Positions 4,871 through 5,224 of a DNA stretch of 5,224 bases are shown in pieces. The translations under genes were made by a program, and so were the position numbers. A model generated the notes under the pieces. It searched no databases, had not been told where the DNA came from, and worked only from the letters and a program-made list of their open reading frames with translations. The DNA lies in assembly GCA_022600335.1 (NCBI GenBank), contig JAHZKN010000349.1:1-5224 (forward strand), read 5' to 3'. Position 1 is the stretch's first letter. Each line of letters begins with the position of its first letter. The DNA is from Alphaproteobacteria bacterium. Lineage in GTDB: Bacteria > Pseudomonadota > Alphaproteobacteria > Rhizobiales > Hyphomicrobiaceae.

Positions 4871-5224
4871 ATGCGGCTCAACGAAATCAAAGATAATGCT
4901 GGCGCTCGAAAGCTTCGCGTGCGCGTTGGACGCGGCATCGGCTCAGGAGTTGGCAAAACAGCTGGTCGTGGTTTTAAAGGCCAGAAGTCTCGCACAGGCG
5001 TAGCCCTTGCTGGTTTTGAAGGCGGCCAGATGCCATTGCATCGTCGTCTTCCCAAACGTGGCTTTAATAAGTGGCGACCGAAGAACTACAACGAGGTCAA
5101 CCTCGAGCGCTTGCAAGAGGCAGTTGCGGCCGGAAAGCTCAAAGACGGCCAAGAGGTAACAGTCGCTACATTAGTTGAGGCTGGTGTTGTGCGCCGTGCC
5201 AAAGACGGCTTGCGCATCTTGGGC
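4871..5224 (+). CDS. rplO: 50S ribosomal protein L15, 5' part (runs off window end)
   Basis: L15 is a late-assembling large-subunit protein whose glycine-rich N-terminal extension threads through the 23S rRNA core. I read 118 codons without a stop up to the last base. Bacterial L15 is usually 145-160 residues, so about 30-40 C-terminal residues are missing. The product starts [20 protein letters not shown], then has the glycine-rich rRNA-binding segment [20 protein letters not shown] at 20-39, [20 protein letters not shown] at 40-59 and LPKRGFNKW at 60-68. All are hallmarks of the family. The globular C-terminal domain begins near [10 protein letters not shown] and is cut at RILG. The gene lies 30 bases after rpmD. 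In other alphaproteobacteria secY follows. Confidence 0.96.
   Translation, partial: MRLNEIKDNAGARKLRVRVGRGIGSGVGKTAGRGFKGQKSRTGVALAGFEGGQMPLHRRLPKRGFNKWRPKNYNEVNLERLQEAVAAGKLKDGQEVTVATLVEAGVVRRAKDGLRILG

Noticed and set aside
4818..5003. Open frame of 61 codons overlapping rpmD and rplO
   Set aside because: Out of frame with both real genes. The strong Shine-Dalgarno and the L15 sequence show that rplO is the gene here.

Overview
The window is a slice of a bacterial ribosomal-protein superoperon, corresponding to the end of the S10 operon and most of the spc operon. All 13 genes lie on the + strand in the canonical order rplP(partial)-rpmC-rpsQ-rplN-rplX-rplE-rpsN-rpsH-rplF-rplR-rpsE-rpmD-rplO(partial), encoding L16, L29, S17, L14, L24, L5, S14, S8, L6, L18, S5, L30 and L15. 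The protein sequences point to an alphaproteobacterium: a 122-residue L14 beginning [15 protein letters not shown], an L30 with EQIGSPIRR, a long cysteine-poor S14, an S5 with an RDRDRE-type N-terminal tail and a C-terminal extension, and an S8 starting [21 protein letters not shown]. This is inferred from remembered family sequences, not from a search. The genus cannot be fixed.

Layout: positions 1-808 hold the 3' end of rplP, then rpmC and rpsQ (end of the S10-type block). Positions 809-936 are the longest gene-free stretch. It lies where E. coli has its spc promoter, and it contains an 8-base direct repeat spaced 21 bp apart and a perfect 7-bp hairpin, but no convincing sigma-70 promoter. 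Positions 937-2240 hold rplN, rplX and rplE, tightly packed: rplX starts on the last base of the rplN stop codon. Positions 2282-3965 hold rpsN, rpsH, rplF and rplR with gaps of 12-46 bases. Positions 3982-5224 hold rpsE (GTG start), an 84-85 base gap, rpmD and the first 118 codons of rplO, which runs off the end. secY would be expected next.

All products are structural parts of one machine. L16, L29, L14, L24, L5, L6, L18, L30 and L15 belong to the large subunit, with L5 and L18 part of the 5S rRNA complex. S17, S14, S8 and S5 belong to the small subunit. Co-transcription keeps their supply balanced.

I do not see a new biological system here. There are no mobile elements, tRNAs, CRISPR arrays or foreign genes. 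The points worth a second look are small: substitutions at usually conserved signature positions in L16, S17, L6 and L5; an L5 with a basic N-terminal tail; the rpsQ-rplN gap; and a recurring pattern of short hairpins just upstream of Shine-Dalgarno sites in several gaps.
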